Notes: generated by a model not told the origin, from the sequence alone. DNA of 64,000 bases from Hyphomicrobiales bacterium (GCA_021775525.1 JAJFHQ010000027.1:1-64000), one strand, 5' to 3'. Counted from the first letter of the stretch, positions 17,951 through 27,481 are shown. A program made the numbers and translations.

Positions 17951-18484
17951 ATGATTGATGACCGTGAACTGGCAAGACAGGCATCTGCGGGAGACCGTGC
18001 AGCGTTCCAGCGCCTACTGGAGCGGCACTATGATACCGCCTACAGATATGCCTACCGCTTCACTCGCAACGCTGAAGATGCCGAAGATATCGCGCAGGAT
18101 ATCTGTCTCGGACTGGCGCGCAAGCTCCTGTCCTTTCGAGGAAAAAGCAAATTTACGACATGGCTGTACACCATCGTCGTTAATGCCTGCCGGGACCATG
18201 CACGAAAGCAGAAATCAAGCCAGGCATTGCAGGCAAACTTTGCAGTATTTCGTGAGCAAATTACTGCAGACCAGCGCCATGATGTTGAACGACTTGATTG
18301 GCTGAACGAGGCGGTCGCGGCTCTGGAACCGAAATTGCGGGAAACGGCAATCCTCGTTCTCGCGGAAGATTTAAGCCACTCGGAAGCCGCCAGCGCTCTG
18401 GGCTGCGCGGAAAGCACCGTTTCGTGGCGCATGCATGAGGTCCGGAAGAAACTGAAGACTATGGTGGAAACCATCGATGACTAA
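17951..18484 (+). CDS. ECF-type RNA polymerase sigma factor
   Basis: A 177-residue group IV sigma factor. Region 2 (about residues 23-90) contains YRYAYRFTRNAEDAEDIAQD and the TWLYTIVVNACRDHARK helix; region 4 (about 120-172) contains SHSEAASALGCAESTVSWRMHEVRKKL, cited here by its key residues only. The stop overlaps the next gene by 8 bp, so the two are one unit. That next gene encodes a membrane VWA protein whose cytoplasmic N-terminus is in the right place to hold the sigma factor. Confidence 0.9.
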   Translation: MIDDRELARQASAGDRAAFQRLLERHYDTAYRYAYRFTRNAEDAEDIAQDICLGLARKLLSFRGKSKFTTWLYTIVVNACRDHARKQKSSQALQANFAVFREQITADQRHDVERLDWLNEAVAALEPKLRETAILVLAEDLSHSEAASALGCAESTVSWRMHEVRKKLKTMVETIDD

Positions 18485-20621
18485 CGACATTAAAAAACTC
18501 AAGGCTGCATTCCAGCAGCAGCCTCACATCAGAGCCCGCAAGGCCGCGAAGAAAGTCGCCATTGAACAGGCGATGGCGACGTTTGATGAAAAGAATCTGC
18601 ATGGCGTCCAAGGAATTGGGCTGGGGGAACGTCTCAAGGACACAGCAACCGCTGCGTATGAAACCTTGACCGGGAGACGACCCATGAGACTGAATCCTGC
18701 ATTGGCAGGCGGAGCCAGCCTGAGCGTCATGCTCGTTGCCGCCTTAAGCGCTACTTATATCCAGACCCGTGACTGGAACGAATCGCCTGATTCAAAACAG
18801 ACTTCTGTTCCTCAAATTTCCAAAGATCATTTGATAGATGGAATTCCGGAACCAAAACCAACCAGCAAGGCAATGGAACAATTTGAAGTAGCTGCAAGCA
18901 AGCGTGAGCGCGACGACGAGGCCCTTCGGGCTGCTCCGCCCGCGCCCGCAGCTGAATTACAAAGATTGCCCCGGCAGGTGTCACCTGCCGCGGCCCCACA
19001 GGTCGCCATTGGAGCGCCTGCGCAAAATTTTGCCCCAACACAAAAAAGATTGAACCGTGGACCCAGAGGCCGCGCCGAGCACCGGGTACGCACGCTTACA
19101 GTCCGTCCAGATGGAACCATCGCTGGAGGCAGACCAGCTTTCCCCGACCGACCGCTCCCCGGAAATTACGAGGAACAGGGCCGCGACCAGTTTAAGACGG
19201 TTACGCCAAACCCGGTGAAACTGACGGGTAAGAACCCGGTATCAACCTTCTCAATCGACGTCGATACGGCGTCCTATTCTTTCATGCGATCTTCGCTGAA
19301 CAGAAATGTTCTGCCCCAAAAAGATGCCGTGCGGGTCGAAGAACTCATCAATTACTTCCCCTACGATTATTCCGGGCCGGAAAGCAAATCGGTTCCTTTT
19401 AAGGCAAATGTGTCGGTTTTCCCCTCACCGTGGAATGCCGAGCGGAAACTCATGCATATCGGTATTGCCGGGTTTGACCTCAATGCAACAGAGAAACCGC
19501 ATTCCAACCTGGTGTTCCTGCTTGACACCTCCGGTTCCATGAACGCGCACAACAAGCTGCCGTTGGTCATCAATTCGATGAAGCTGCTGCTTGAGACCCT
19601 CCGTCCCGATGACACTGTGGCCATCGTCACCTATGCGGGAAATGCGGGCACGGCCCTTGAGCCGACTCAGGTCAAGGACAAGACAAAGATTCTTGCTGCT
19701 CTCAACAAGCTGAATTCGCGCGGCTCCACCGCCGGCGCTGAAGGCATACGCCAAGCGTATGATCTGGCCCAGCAGAACTTCAGGAAAGAGGGTGTGAACC
19801 GTATCATTCTTGCAACCGACGGTGATTTCAATGTGGGCATTACCGACCGCAATGAGCTCAAAAGCTATATTGAGCGACAGCGCAAAACCGGCATCTTCCT
19901 TTCCGTACTGGGCTTTGGACGAGGCAACTATAATGATGCACTTATGCAGACACTTGCCCAGAACGGCAATGGCAATGCCGCCTATATCGATACACTGAGC
20001 GAAGCGCGGAAGGTTCTGGTTGAGGAAGCCAGTTCAACCCTCTTCCCCATTGCCAATGATGTTAAGTTGCAGGTCGAGTTCAATCCGTACAAAGTCGCTG
20101 AATACAGGCTCATTGGTTACGAGACACGGCTGTTGAAACGGGAAGACTTCAACAACGATCGAATTGATGCAGGCGACATCGGTGCAGGTCACAGGGTCAC
20201 CGCGATCTATGAAATCACGCCAACAGGTAGCAAATCCCCGTCCGTCGATATGCTTCGCTACGGAACTTCGACAAAAAAACCCAAGGTGGGAACGTCAGAT
20301 GAATATGGCTTCCTTAAAATCCGCTACAAGCTGCCAAAGGAAGACATGAGCAAGCTGATTACAACGCCGGTGACGTCAAGCGCTGATGCTGCCTCGGTTG
20401 AAGCGGCTCCCAACGAAGCGCGTTTTGCTACCGCGGTCGCGGCCTTCGGGCAAATCCTCAAGGGTGGCCGTTACACCGGCACCTACAGCTATGACGATGT
20501 GATTGCTCTGGCACAAAGCGCCAAGGGTAAGGACGAGTTTGGTTATCGCTCCGAATTCATCAACCTGGTTCGGTTGGCCAAGTCAGCCCCTCCCCTTGAT
20601 GTCTTGAAGCCCCGGAGATAG
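18477..20621 (+). CDS. Membrane-anchored VWA protein (YfbK-like), possible anti-sigma partner
   Basis: A 714-residue protein. Residues 1-72 are basic, helical and cytoplasmic; 75-94 are one transmembrane helix; a Pro/Ala-rich linker leads to a region beginning FSIDVDTASYSFMRS; a von Willebrand A domain has its metal-site DTSGSM at about residue 350 and TDGDFNVG further on; the C-terminal 200 residues match the DUF3520-type end of YfbK proteins. Overlap with the ECF sigma gene suggests the short N-terminal segment acts as anti-sigma and the periplasmic VWA part senses something in the envelope. No zinc-binding HxxxCxxC anti-sigma motif is seen. Confidence 0.85.
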   Translation: MTNDIKKLKAAFQQQPHIRARKAAKKVAIEQAMATFDEKNLHGVQGIGLGERLKDTATAAYETLTGRRPMRLNPALAGGASLSVMLVAALSATYIQTRDWNESPDSKQTSVPQISKDHLIDGIPEPKPTSKAMEQFEVAASKRERDDEALRAAPPAPAAELQRLPRQVSPAAAPQVAIGAPAQNFAPTQKRLNRGPRGRAEHRVRTLTVRPDGTIAGGRPAFPDRPLPGNYEEQGRDQFKTVTPNPVKLTGKNPVSTFSIDVDTASYSFMRSSLNRNVLPQKDAVRVEELINYFPYDYSGPESKSVPFKANVSVFPSPWNAERKLMHIGIAGFDLNATEKPHSNLVFLLDTSGSMNAHNKLPLVINSMKLLLETLRPDDTVAIVTYAGNAGTALEPTQVKDKTKILAALNKLNSRGSTAGAEGIRQAYDLAQQNFRKEGVNRIILATDGDFNVGITDRNELKSYIERQRKTGIFLSVLGFGRGNYNDALMQTLAQNGNGNAAYIDTLSEARKVLVEEASSTLFPIANDVKLQVEFNPYKVAEYRLIGYETRLLKREDFNNDRIDAGDIGAGHRVTAIYEITPTGSKSPSVDMLRYGTSTKKPKVGTSDEYGFLKIRYKLPKEDMSKLITTPVTSSADAASVEAAPNEARFATAVAAFGQILKGGRYTGTYSYDDVIALAQSAKGKDEFGYRSEFINLVRLAKSAPPLDVLKPRR

Positions 20622-20712
20622 AGGGAACCTTGCGTGGTCGAAATACGTTCATAAATAAGTTTTCAGGTTCACAACCATCGGCTTCATATGCGCCGCGAAA
20701 GGACACCTTGTA

Positions 20713-21222
20713 ATGTTGCATCTCGCTGTTTCTGCAATAATAAGCGTGCTGATATTCAGCACACCCGTATCCGCAGCCGATGACCCTGATCTCATTTTCA
20801 AAAAGACCACGGTTTGGAAGTTTCTATCGCCCGACCATAAACTGGCGACCTACGCCATCGATGACCCGGTTGTCGATGGCGTAGCATGCCACTTCACTAT
20901 CCCCGAAAAAGGCGGATGGACAGGCTGGCTTGGTGTGGCCGAAGAGTTATCGGATGCCTCCCTCGCTTGCCGCCAGATCGGTCCTGTGAAGTTCAAGAAA
21001 AAATTTGAACAGGGGGATGAAGTCTACCGCGACCGCCGCTCTCTATTTTTCAAAAAGGTCCAGGTCGTGCGCGGCTGCGACTCCAAACGCAACGTCCTCG
21101 TCTACCTGATCTATTCAGACAAGCTAATCGAAGGCAGCCCTAAGAACTCCACTTCGACGGTGCCAATCATGCCCTGGGGTGACACGCCCGGACCGAAATG
21201 CAGCGAATGGATGACTGAGTAG
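20713..21222 (+). CDS. creA: CreA family periplasmic protein
   Basis: A 169-residue exported protein closely resembling E. coli CreA in its key segments: DDPVVDGVACHFT, the LGVAEELSDASLACRQ stretch, SLFFKKVQVVRGCD, YLIYSDKLIEGSPKNS and VPIMPWG. A signal peptide ends at VSAAD. The biochemical function of CreA is not known. The gene has AAGGA upstream and stands alone, 91 bp behind the VWA gene; co-transcription is possible. Confidence 0.92.
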   Translation: MLHLAVSAIISVLIFSTPVSAADDPDLIFKKTTVWKFLSPDHKLATYAIDDPVVDGVACHFTIPEKGGWTGWLGVAEELSDASLACRQIGPVKFKKKFEQGDEVYRDRRSLFFKKVQVVRGCDSKRNVLVYLIYSDKLIEGSPKNSTSTVPIMPWGDTPGPKCSEWMTE

Positions 21223-21232
21223 CGGGAGCGCA

Positions 21233-22150
21233 TTACGCAGCCTTCAATTCAAATCCATACTGTTCGGTCAATTCGGCAATCCCGGCTTTTACCTCCCCTG
21301 CATCAAGTTGCAGGAACGGCGGGCGGATCTTTGTCCAGCCCGGATCATTGCGGTAATGCGCAACGATGGATTTTAGCATCGGGATCATTGGCCGTGCCTG
21401 GATGGTCTTGCGCAGACTTGTGATATCTGCCTGCAAGTCATCCGCCTGATCTGTTTCCCAGTTGTCATATACATTGCGGATCATGCGTGCGTTCACATTG
21501 CCCGTCGCCGTAATGCACCCGGCTCCGCCATTGCGCATACCATCGAGCAGGAAAATTTCAGAGCCCGGGAAAATCGTGAAACCAGGATAGGCATCCAGCA
21601 GGGCCTTGGTGTTGTCCCAATCACCGGAAGAATCCTTCAGGCCAACGACCGTATCTGGATAGGCTTCGATCAGCCGCCCAACCAACTCCACTGACAGGCC
21701 AACCTGGGCCACCGGTGGGATGTGATAGAGATAGATTTTGAGGTGCTCATCGCCGATCCGCTCGATCACTTCCGAATAGTAGGCAAACAGCCCGTCGTCA
21801 TTCACAGCCTTGTAGTAGAAAGGCGGCAGCATCATCACACCGCCACACCCCCGCTCTACTGCATGACGGCTGACCGTCACTGTATCGGACAGTGCACACA
21901 GGCCAGTGCCTGGCATCAGAAGTTTCGGGTCAATCCCGCCATCAATGAGTGCGTCCAGCAAACCCATCCTTTCCTCAAGACCAAGCGAGTTGGCCTCGCC
22001 AGTGGTGCCGAAAGGCGCCAGCCCCGTACAGCCATCTTCAAGCAGCCATTTGGCATGAGCCAGAAAACGCGCCGCATCAGGATTTCCATCCTCGCCGAAC
22101 GGGGTCAGAACCGGCGCAATGACACCGTAAAAATCATGGGTTCCAGTCAT
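21233..22150 (-). CDS. DapA-like aldolase (dihydrodipicolinate synthase family)
   Basis: A 305-residue class I aldolase of the DapA/NanA family. ATG 22150 follows AAAAAGG; the frame is open 41 codons upstream but without a signal. The pyruvate-binding loop reads GTTGEANSL, the catalytic tyrosine is in LYHIPP, and the Schiff-base lysine is in VVGLKDSSGDW. The family includes true DapA and many catabolic 2-keto-3-deoxy acid aldolases or dehydratases. A GST gene sits 28 bp upstream in the same direction, so this copy is more likely catabolic than the lysine pathway enzyme. Confidence 0.88.
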   Translation of the reverse strand: MTGTHDFYGVIAPVLTPFGEDGNPDAARFLAHAKWLLEDGCTGLAPFGTTGEANSLGLEERMGLLDALIDGGIDPKLLMPGTGLCALSDTVTVSRHAVERGCGGVMMLPPFYYKAVNDDGLFAYYSEVIERIGDEHLKIYLYHIPPVAQVGLSVELVGRLIEAYPDTVVGLKDSSGDWDNTKALLDAYPGFTIFPGSEIFLLDGMRNGGAGCITATGNVNARMIRNVYDNWETDQADDLQADITSLRKTIQARPMIPMLKSIVAHYRNDPGWTKIRPPFLQLDAGEVKAGIAELTEQYGFELKAA

Positions 22151-22178
22151 GGGATTTACCTTTTTACCTGAGCCGACA

Positions 22179-22814
22179 TTACGGCAGCGGAATGCCATCG
22201 GGTTGATGAACGGGTATATGATACCCCTTTTCAACTGCCGGGCGAGCCGCAATTGACTTGTACCAGCGCGCAACGTTCGGGAATTCGTTTATATCGACCG
22301 TGTGCCACTCAAACCGAGATATCCAGGGCCAGATCGACATATCCGCGATGGTATAGTCGCTTCCCGCCGCATATTCATGGTCTTCAAGACGGCGATTGAG
22401 CACGCCATAAAGACGCTTTGCCTCGTTCACGTAGCGCTCTTCGGAATATTCGCTAACACCCTTGTTATTCTTTACGAAGTGATGGGCCTGGCCGATCATC
22501 GGACCAACGCCGCCCATCTGCCACATCAGCCACTCGATCGTGCGCCACTTGGCGTCATGCTCCTGAGGCCAGAACTTGCCGGTCTTCTCTGCCAGATACA
22601 TGAGAATGGCGCCGGATTCAAACAGCGAAAATCCGTTGTCACTATCAACGATGGCCGGGATCCTGTTGTTCGGTGCGATCTTGAGAAAATCAGGTGCGAA
22701 CTGTTCATCCTTTGTGATGTTTATGGAGTGAGTAGTGAACTCCAGCCCGCACTCCTCCAGCATGATCGAAACCTTGCGTCCGTTCGGCGTCGACCATGTG
22801 TATAAATCTATCAT
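22179..22814 (-). CDS. Nu-class glutathione S-transferase (YfcG/YghU-like)
   Basis: A 211-residue GST. The thioredoxin fold begins MIDLYTWSTPNGRKVSIMLE, where Thr and Asn of STPNG are the glutathione-contacting residues of the nu class, followed by NNRIPAIVDSDNG and LFESGAILMYLAEKTG. The C-terminal helical domain has GSDYTIADMSIWPW. Family members such as YfcG reduce disulfides using two glutathiones. It is the first gene of a two-gene leftward unit with the DapA-like aldolase. Confidence 0.9.
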   Translation of the reverse strand: MIDLYTWSTPNGRKVSIMLEECGLEFTTHSINITKDEQFAPDFLKIAPNNRIPAIVDSDNGFSLFESGAILMYLAEKTGKFWPQEHDAKWRTIEWLMWQMGGVGPMIGQAHHFVKNNKGVSEYSEERYVNEAKRLYGVLNRRLEDHEYAAGSDYTIADMSIWPWISRFEWHTVDINEFPNVARWYKSIAARPAVEKGYHIPVHQPDGIPLP

Positions 22815-22935
22815 TGGAAAATTCTCCTGCCCTCAGGAATTCGGCGCACACCCTAGTGGCCGGATGCCCCGGACACAACGCAAGATCACGTCATAAGAAT
22901 TACGCCTTAAAGCGTGCTCACCATGTAAGCAGCAC

Positions 22936-23853
22936 TTATGAGTAAAGCCGCACGAACAATATCCATGCCGTCACGATCAGCGGACTGAGAACTGTTGAGA
23001 CGAGCACAAGTGCCCCAGCCATATCCGCCCCGCGCCTGTATTCGGTGCAAAAGATTGCCAGCAAAACGCCTACCGGAGCGGCGGATGCAACAACGAGCAG
23101 GCTTGTCAGTTGAGGCTCAAATCCCGTCATGAACAAAAAGCCCCAGGTCAGGGCCGGTGCCAATAACATTTTCATCCCCACTCCGAGCCACACGGCCCTA
23201 TGATCCAAGGAAAACCTCGTCTCAGCCAGTTGGGCGCCGAGCGTGAACAGGGCGATGGAGATATAAGCCCCTGAAACCAGCTTGACCGGATATGCGACAA
23301 GCTGCGGCAGTTCGATTCCAAAGCCCTTGATGAGCAATCCCGCTGCCACTGATAAAATTAGAGGTGATGTCAAAAGCGTGCGTATGGACTGGCCAAATCC
23401 CCTTTTGTTACTACCCAGTGCCAAAACACAAAACGGGATTATCAGGATTGAATGGAGTGAGACGATCAGGGTCTGATGAAGCAGATAGTCTGGCGGAAAG
23501 GTCAACTGGGAGACCGGAATGCCAAAATTGCCAGTGTTAGCAAATGCGACCGCGACACCGATGACCGGCTGGAGACTTTTTTCAACGCGCAACATAGCGG
23601 CGATCCCCCAACCAATGGCCGTGAGGACGAAAAACTGGAGAGTCGTGAACCATACCGTTGGCCAGACTTCACTTAGTGGCAACTCGGCAGTGGTCAGGAA
23701 ATAAAACAGGGTGCATGGGAGAATGACGTTCAGCAACAGCTTGCTCAACGTTCTAACATCGAGGACCAGCGTTTTCTGAATGATCCACCCGAGCGCCATG
23801 AGGACGATGAGCGGCAGCGTCACCGTCGTGAGAATTTCGACAAATAGGCTCAC
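22936..23853 (-). CDS. AEC family transporter (auxin efflux carrier superfamily)
   Basis: A 305-residue membrane protein with about ten hydrophobic helices in two similar halves, as in the AEC family. Typical parts are PLIVLMALGWIIQK, the VAFANTGNFGIPVSQL motif in the middle of the first half, and VASAAPVGVLLAIFCTEY in the second half. Bacterial members often export or import malate, malonate or other organic acids. It is 121 bp from the GST gene and may be a separate transcript. Confidence 0.88.
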   Translation of the reverse strand: MSLFVEILTTVTLPLIVLMALGWIIQKTLVLDVRTLSKLLLNVILPCTLFYFLTTAELPLSEVWPTVWFTTLQFFVLTAIGWGIAAMLRVEKSLQPVIGVAVAFANTGNFGIPVSQLTFPPDYLLHQTLIVSLHSILIIPFCVLALGSNKRGFGQSIRTLLTSPLILSVAAGLLIKGFGIELPQLVAYPVKLVSGAYISIALFTLGAQLAETRFSLDHRAVWLGVGMKMLLAPALTWGFLFMTGFEPQLTSLLVVASAAPVGVLLAIFCTEYRRGADMAGALVLVSTVLSPLIVTAWILFVRLYS

Positions 23854-24075
23854 AAGTCAGGCTTTCCAGTATCGAGGGATAATTGGGAGAGAAATATGGA
23901 TCTAGATGTCTTCGCCTAGCTCGTGGTGGCGTGACCTGCAAGGTTTATGGCATGTGGACAACTGCTTACCAGGCCAATTCGCGCCAAGATGTTTCCCTGA
24001 CAATGACAAAGTTTCGACACAGGACGCAGCGCATAAGTCGTTTTGGGGTGATGACGAATCGGAACGGGTAAACCC

Positions 24076-24285
24076 ATGCCGGATTATGCTGAACTACTTG
24101 ACTTCCTGGCCAACAATCCTCCGCAGCTGGAAACCGAGCGCCAGCTCCATGCTTCACTGCTCGAGTTGATGGCGCAGTGCCTGAGGACCGAACCGGCCCC
24201 GTGTGAACAAGCTGTGGACAACAACGCGGAGCCGCTCAGCGAGCGGATCGCCGAAAGCCACATTCGCTGGGTGCACTTTAACTAG
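24076..24285 (+). CDS. Small hypothetical protein
   Basis: A 69-residue frame, acidic and mostly helical, starting MPDYAELLDFLANNPPQLE and ending IRWVHFN. Codon third positions are GC-rich like the real genes around it, which is the main reason to list it. The only upstream signal is a weak GGAACGGG. It lies between the AEC transporter and the 2OG oxygenase gene and points toward the latter. I recognise no family. The flanking 220 bp (23854-24075) show nothing clear. Confidence 0.35.
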   Translation: MPDYAELLDFLANNPPQLETERQLHASLLELMAQCLRTEPAPCEQAVDNNAEPLSERIAESHIRWVHFN

Positions 24286-24417
24286 GCCCGAACACTCGAC
24301 TGTTACAGCAAGAAACAACTGAGGAGGCCTGCGACAGCAGGACAATTGCGCTCTCTCTTGCGCTGGTGCTACACAACGCGCTCGCAACCGCTCGAATGGA
24401 GCGAGGAGAGTATTTTG

Positions 24418-25086
24418 ATGGCAAGCTCAGCTGAAGACGTCGTAGGTGCCTTGCTCAATAGCTTTGAGCAATCGCAAAAGAACGAAGCCCCCTACCGCCA
24501 CTGGTTTGTCAACGACTGTTTGCCACAAGACACAGTCGACGACATTCTCAGTCTGCCCTTTGAGGCACCTGATCTGGAAGGCGTATCCGGCAAACGCGAG
24601 CTGCATAACGCCACCCGGACTTATTTCGATGTCCCTAACCGCGAGAAATACCCATTCTGTGAAGCCTTTTCCCAAGCCTTTCAGGACAAACGCGTTACAG
24701 ACCGGATCGAGCATAAATTTGGCACCAATCTCGACGGTACTTATTTACGCATTGAATATGCGCAGGACACTGGCGGATTCTGGCTGGAGCCTCATTCCGA
24801 TCTCGGAGTGAAAAACTTCACCATGCTGCTCTACATGTCGAAGGATAAGGCCCACAAGGATCTGGGGACCGACATTTATGATGGCGAGAAGAAGCATGTC
24901 GCCCGCTCGCCTTTCGAGCCAAATGGTGCGCTGGTGTTTATTCCCGCAGACAACACATTTCACGGATTCGAGTCCCGCACAATTGAAGGTGTCCGCAAAT
25001 CGATCATTATCAATTACGTGACCGATGAATGGCGCGCGCGCGAACAACTCGCTTTCCCCGAGGCACCGATTTCTTCAAATTCGTAA
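24418..25086 (+). CDS. 2-oxoglutarate/Fe(II)-dependent oxygenase family protein
   Basis: A 222-residue protein. ATG 24418 follows GGAGAG; the longer frame upstream has no signal. The iron facial triad is visible as His and Asp in LEPHSDLGVK and a distal His in NTFHGFESR, with Arg in EGVRKSIIINYV for the 2-oxoglutarate carboxylate. The double-stranded beta-helix core lies at about 115-205. The substrate is unknown; similar proteins are found beside sugar or polysaccharide genes, but nothing here fixes a role. It converges on the cyclopropane synthase-like gene with a 5-bp gap. Confidence 0.8.
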   Translation: MASSAEDVVGALLNSFEQSQKNEAPYRHWFVNDCLPQDTVDDILSLPFEAPDLEGVSGKRELHNATRTYFDVPNREKYPFCEAFSQAFQDKRVTDRIEHKFGTNLDGTYLRIEYAQDTGGFWLEPHSDLGVKNFTMLLYMSKDKAHKDLGTDIYDGEKKHVARSPFEPNGALVFIPADNTFHGFESRTIEGVRKSIIINYVTDEWRAREQLAFPEAPISSNS

Positions 25087-25091
25087 GGAAG

Positions 25092-26315
25092 CTAGAAAGC
25101 TCCGCGGCTCATCTCACGCTCCGCATCCACAATAAAGTTCCGGTTGAGCGGAACCGCATCACGTTGAGGTGAAAGAAGAAGCTGGAACACCATATTGGAG
25201 CCATGCAGAAAGCCCAGTTCAGCCGCGCCAAGATAAAACTCCCACATCCGGCAGAAGCGTTCATCATATAGCTCTTTGGCTTTATCCCGGTTGGCGGTGA
25301 ATCGCTCCCGCCAGTCACGCAGCGTGTAATAATAATGCAACCGCAGCACTTCCATGTCCGCCACCCAAAGCCCCTGGCGTTCAGTCGCCTCGAAAGTTTC
25401 CGAGAGCGCCGGCACATACCCACCGGGGAAAATAAATTTGCGGAAGAAGGGCCCCGTTGTGCCTGGTTGCGTCATCCGGCCGATGGAATGGATGAAGGCA
25501 TAGCCATCCGGCTTTAATAAACCACGGACTTGCGAGAAATATTCGTCGAAATGGCCGATGCCCACATGTTCCATCATGCCAACTGACACGACTCGGTCAT
25601 ACTGACCATCCACCTCCCGGTAGTCTTTCTTGATAAACTCAACCCGGTCGGAAACGCCTGCTTCCTCAACCCTTTGTTTGGCTATTGCGATCTGCTCCGG
25701 AGACACATTTAGAGAAGTGACATTCGCGCCTTCCTTGGCCAGACGAATTGCAAAAGACCCCCATCCACCGCCAATTTCCACCACCGACATGCCGGGTTTG
25801 AGGCCGAGTTTGGCCGTGGCGCGGTTTAACTTTGCTGCCTGAGCTTGTTCCAGTGTATCGCCGGGAGAACGGTAGAAGCCGCAGCTATAATTCAGGTCCT
25901 TATCGAGGAACAGAGAGTAGAGTTCAGTGGAGAGATCATAATGGTGGCGTGCCTGTCGCTTGGCATTGTCGGCGTCATTTTGCTGCTGACGCCGCCGCAT
26001 TGTCCGCCATCCGCGCCGCAATGCACCTTGCACCTTGTGGCTCGCAAGCGGTCCCCGGTTAACCGAGAAAAGATTGAGGAGGTCATAGCAACCCGATCCC
26101 TCCTCAAATGTCAGTCCGCCATCCATATAGGCTTCGGCCGCCTGGAGTTCCGGATTGAGAAACAACTTCCAGTGCAGCCGCTTGTCATGCAACCGCATGA
26201 CCACAGACGGTCCCTCTTCTCCGCTGCCGAACGTATGGGTTGAACCGTCCGCATCACGGACGGTGAGCTGCCCCTTCTTGACGAAGGTTTTGAGCAGATT
26301 ACTCAGTGGCCACAT
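25092..26315 (-). CDS. Cyclopropane-fatty-acyl-phospholipid synthase family methyltransferase
   Basis: A 407-residue protein with the CfaS layout: an N-terminal lipid-binding domain (QLTVRDADGSTHTFG), then the NAKRQARHHYDLSTELYSLF-type linker, the LDKDLNYSCGF motif, and the SAM-binding VVEIGGGWGSFAIRLA. Such enzymes add a methylene or methyl group to phospholipid acyl chains at the membrane. The start is uncertain: ATG 26315 has GGGGGG upstream and fits the family length, while a GTG at 26375 sits only 3 bp behind AAGGAG and adds 20 unusual residues. Confidence 0.88.
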   Translation of the reverse strand: MWPLSNLLKTFVKKGQLTVRDADGSTHTFGSGEEGPSVVMRLHDKRLHWKLFLNPELQAAEAYMDGGLTFEEGSGCYDLLNLFSVNRGPLASHKVQGALRRGWRTMRRRQQQNDADNAKRQARHHYDLSTELYSLFLDKDLNYSCGFYRSPGDTLEQAQAAKLNRATAKLGLKPGMSVVEIGGGWGSFAIRLAKEGANVTSLNVSPEQIAIAKQRVEEAGVSDRVEFIKKDYREVDGQYDRVVSVGMMEHVGIGHFDEYFSQVRGLLKPDGYAFIHSIGRMTQPGTTGPFFRKFIFPGGYVPALSETFEATERQGLWVADMEVLRLHYYYTLRDWRERFTANRDKAKELYDERFCRMWEFYLGAAELGFLHGSNMVFQLLLSPQRDAVPLNRNFIVDAEREMSRGAF

Positions 26316-26399
26316 ACGACGATTGCCCCCCAATGATCCTGTGTACCACCGGGGCCACCGGTCTGAGCCTGACACATGCTCCTTAAAAAACGCGAACCG

Positions 26400-26714
26400 C
26401 TAACCGCAAACGCGTGCTTTCGCGTAACACCGGTGATGCGGCAAAATATAATCCAGGTTCCACGGGTCGCACCGGTACCTGAACTTGCCGTAGCGCAATT
26501 TCTTGATGCGGTATTTCTGTTGCCACTGCTCAGCCGCATATTCTAGCTTTTTCCTGGCCGCCGTTTTGGCGCCGCCATCTAGGTTAAACAGATCGGTTCC
26601 GTTATGGCTTGCCTGGAACGTGGCGCACCTAGCCTCTGCCCGCTCTGGTGTCATCACGATTGCGGCGCTCATCGTAAGAGCCGCTACACCCGCTACAAAA
26701 CGAACTGAACGCAT
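26400..26714 (-). CDS. Small exported protein of unknown function
   Basis: A 104-residue protein. ATG 26714 follows GGGGG by 7 bp. A signal peptide (MRSVRFVAGVAALTMSAAIV) ends near AEARC. The mature part is basic, has four or five cysteines likely to pair, and contains a Tyr/Arg-rich stretch RIKKLRYGKFRYRCDPWN. No family is recognised. It lies between the aqpS gene and the cyclopropane synthase-like gene on the same strand, with 94 bp to aqpS. Confidence 0.55.
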   Translation of the reverse strand: MRSVRFVAGVAALTMSAAIVMTPERAEARCATFQASHNGTDLFNLDGGAKTAARKKLEYAAEQWQQKYRIKKLRYGKFRYRCDPWNLDYILPHHRCYAKARVCG

Positions 26715-26808
26715 AATTCTACCCCCCTTATGCAACATCGCCTCTGCGGCGGGGATCATAGAAAATACTTCACCTGTACGGCCACCCTTTTTTTATCACG
26801 GAATTGTT

Positions 26809-27480
26809 TCATTCATTCCCAGAGGGCTTTAACAGCCAGCCCATCACAAGAACCGCACAGGCTGCACCAGCCAGTTCAGCAGTAATAAATCCTGGCAGGT
26901 CAACAGGACGAATGCCGGAAAACGTATTTGTGAAGGCACGAGATATCGCAACTGCCGGATTTGCGAAAGATGTGGACGCGGTGAACCAGTAGGCGGCGGT
27001 GATATACAACCCGACCATCCATGCAACTGTTCTGGTTCCATAGTGAATGGCCCCGAGAATGGTTGCCATCAGACCGAACGTGGCAACCCACTCCGCGAAC
27101 CATTGCGCACCTCCTGTGCGGGTAGTCAGCGAGACCTGAATGACGTCCAGATCAAACATGAGATGGGCCGTGATCGTACCAAGGATCCCCCCGGTAATTT
27201 GCGCGGTGATATAGCATGCCGTGTCTGCGGCAGAAAAGGTTCGATTGAGAAAAAACCCAAGACTGACTGCCGGATTGAAATGTGCGCCGGATACGGGCGC
27301 GAACATCGTAATCAGCACCACCAAAATGGCTCCGGTGGGTATCGTGTTGCCGAGCAGTGCCAGGGCCGTGTCATTGGTGAGCTTGTCGGCCATGATGCCG
27401 GAACCGACCACGGTACAGACCAGAAGGCCGGTGCCCAGAGCTTCCGCAACGAGGCGGCGGGGTAGATTGTATGTACTCAT
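26809..27480 (-). CDS. aqpS: Aquaglyceroporin of an arsenic operon (AqpS-like)
   Basis: A 223-residue MIP-family channel with six transmembrane helices and both half-helix motifs: HFNPAVSL and SFANPAVAIS. It starts 1 bp after the arsC stop codon. In Sinorhizobium meliloti the channel AqpS replaces the arsenite pump: arsenate is reduced inside and the arsenite leaves through the channel down its gradient. The gene order here, arsR-arsC-aqpS, without arsB or acr3, fits that scheme. The chemistry is inferred from this context, not from selectivity-filter residues. Confidence 0.85.
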   Translation of the reverse strand: MSTYNLPRRLVAEALGTGLLVCTVVGSGIMADKLTNDTALALLGNTIPTGAILVVLITMFAPVSGAHFNPAVSLGFFLNRTFSAADTACYITAQITGGILGTITAHLMFDLDVIQVSLTTRTGGAQWFAEWVATFGLMATILGAIHYGTRTVAWMVGLYITAAYWFTASTSFANPAVAISRAFTNTFSGIRPVDLPGFITAELAGAACAVLVMGWLLKPSGNE

Positions 27481-27481
27481 C

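Noticed and set aside
23906-24169. 87-codon plus-strand frame before the 2OG oxygenase gene
   Set aside because: It overlaps the better-supported 24076-24285 frame in another phase and its tail has unusual composition. A broken gene running into the 69-residue frame was considered, but no homology supports it.
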